This document shows, piece after piece, positions 63,899 through 64,000 of a stretch of DNA of 64,000 nt (the first letter of the stretch is position 1; every line of letters begins with the position of its first letter). This DNA comes from Natronospirillum operosum. GTDB taxonomy: Bacteria > Pseudomonadota > Gammaproteobacteria > Pseudomonadales > Natronospirillaceae. Below the pieces are notes generated by a model that saw only the letters and a program-made list of their open reading frames with translations, was not told the DNA's origin and searched no databases. The stretch covers positions 124,001 through 188,000 of the forward strand of contig NZ_SRMF01000001.1 in the NCBI RefSeq assembly GCF_004768465.1, read 5' to 3'. The position numbers were made by a program, and so were the translations under genes.

Positions 63899-63944
63899 AC
63901 CATAGTGCTGACAGGTGATGAACATTGAGACCTGCGTGAGCAGG
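63899..63944 (+). repeat. 46-bp direct repeat, right copy
   Basis: It is the second copy of the repeat at 61681-61726 (five substitutions). This copy also takes part in a perfect 10-bp inverted repeat, CACCTGTCAG (63888-63897) with CTGACAGGTG (63909-63918). Its left arm lies outside the repeat and is missing at the other copy. Confidence 0.8.
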
Positions 63945-64000
63945 AAAGTTGGGGATACCATTGAACATGAACGCAAGACCGGAAATTGTAATTTCAACGC

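Noticed and set aside
61527-63944. Integron gene cassettes
   Set aside because: No attC core pairs or integrase are visible, and genes lie on both strands. The 46-bp repeat does not resemble an attC site, so only the direct-repeat observation is kept.

Overview
The window is the chromosome of a G+C-rich gammaproteobacterium, probably a marine or saline-habitat member of the Pseudomonadales/Oceanospirillales lineage. This rests on gene order (rplU-rpmA-obgE-proB; aroQ-accB-accC-prmA-dusB-fis-purH-purD; panE next to a sensor kinase; fxsA-groESL; adk-tsaB-rsmJ), on the lineage-typical DUF1820 and DUF2333 families, and on a six-gene Mrp Na+/H+ antiporter operon. The genus is not determinable from the sequence alone. 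Almost all of 1-60.8 kb is ordinary, tightly packed core genome.

Layout. 0-6 kb: 5' end of mqo, mgtE, a tiny membrane protein, an rmlD-like reductase, and a DgcA-like flavin/Fe-S oxidoreductase divergent from a TetR regulator. 6-10.3 kb: ispB divergent from rplU-rpmA, then obgE and proB. 10.3-11.25 kb: a gene-free interval full of palindromes, holding four REP units and a second family of hairpins with AGGGA-type loops. 11.25-23.1 kb: one long leftward series, aroQ-accB-accC-prmA-zinc ribbon/DUF3426-dusB-fis-purH-purD-RetS-like hybrid kinase-coq7, with many start/stop overlaps. 23.3-30.6 kb: DUF2333, the leftward miaB-phoH-ybeY-corC cluster, DUF1820, a Bax-type glucosaminidase, a secreted polysaccharide deacetylase, and tRNA-Gln/tRNA-Met behind a strong promoter. 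31-38 kb: two proteins of unknown function, a cobalamin adenosyltransferase, a sensor kinase coupled to panE, fxsA, and groESL with a sigma-32 promoter. 38-45 kb: gspN-gspC-gspD, a HAD phosphatase, adk, tsaB, a small GTG-start gene and rsmJ. 45-51 kb: ackA-pta overlapping a GGDEF/EAL protein. 51-61 kb: an M23 peptidase/alpha-beta hydrolase fusion, then mrpAB-C-D-E-F-G followed by two bPH2 membrane proteins.

61-64 kb is different. It looks less G+C-rich and holds small accessory genes: a GFA-family protein, a truncated gene, an XRE regulator with a small membrane protein that appears frameshifted, an SDR-like Rossmann protein, and a tautomerase-like protein without Pro-1. A 46-bp direct repeat (41/46 identical) brackets the 2.2-kb core of this stretch. 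No CRISPR array, complete insertion sequence, phage or rRNA is visible.

I found no clearly new multi-gene system. The observations most worth a second look are the M23-hydrolase fusion, the RetS-like kinase with a single receiver domain, the GGDEF/EAL gene overlapping pta, the bPH2 pair coupled to the Mrp operon, the two palindrome families at 10.4-11.2 kb, and the repeat-bounded accessory segment at 61.7-63.9 kb.
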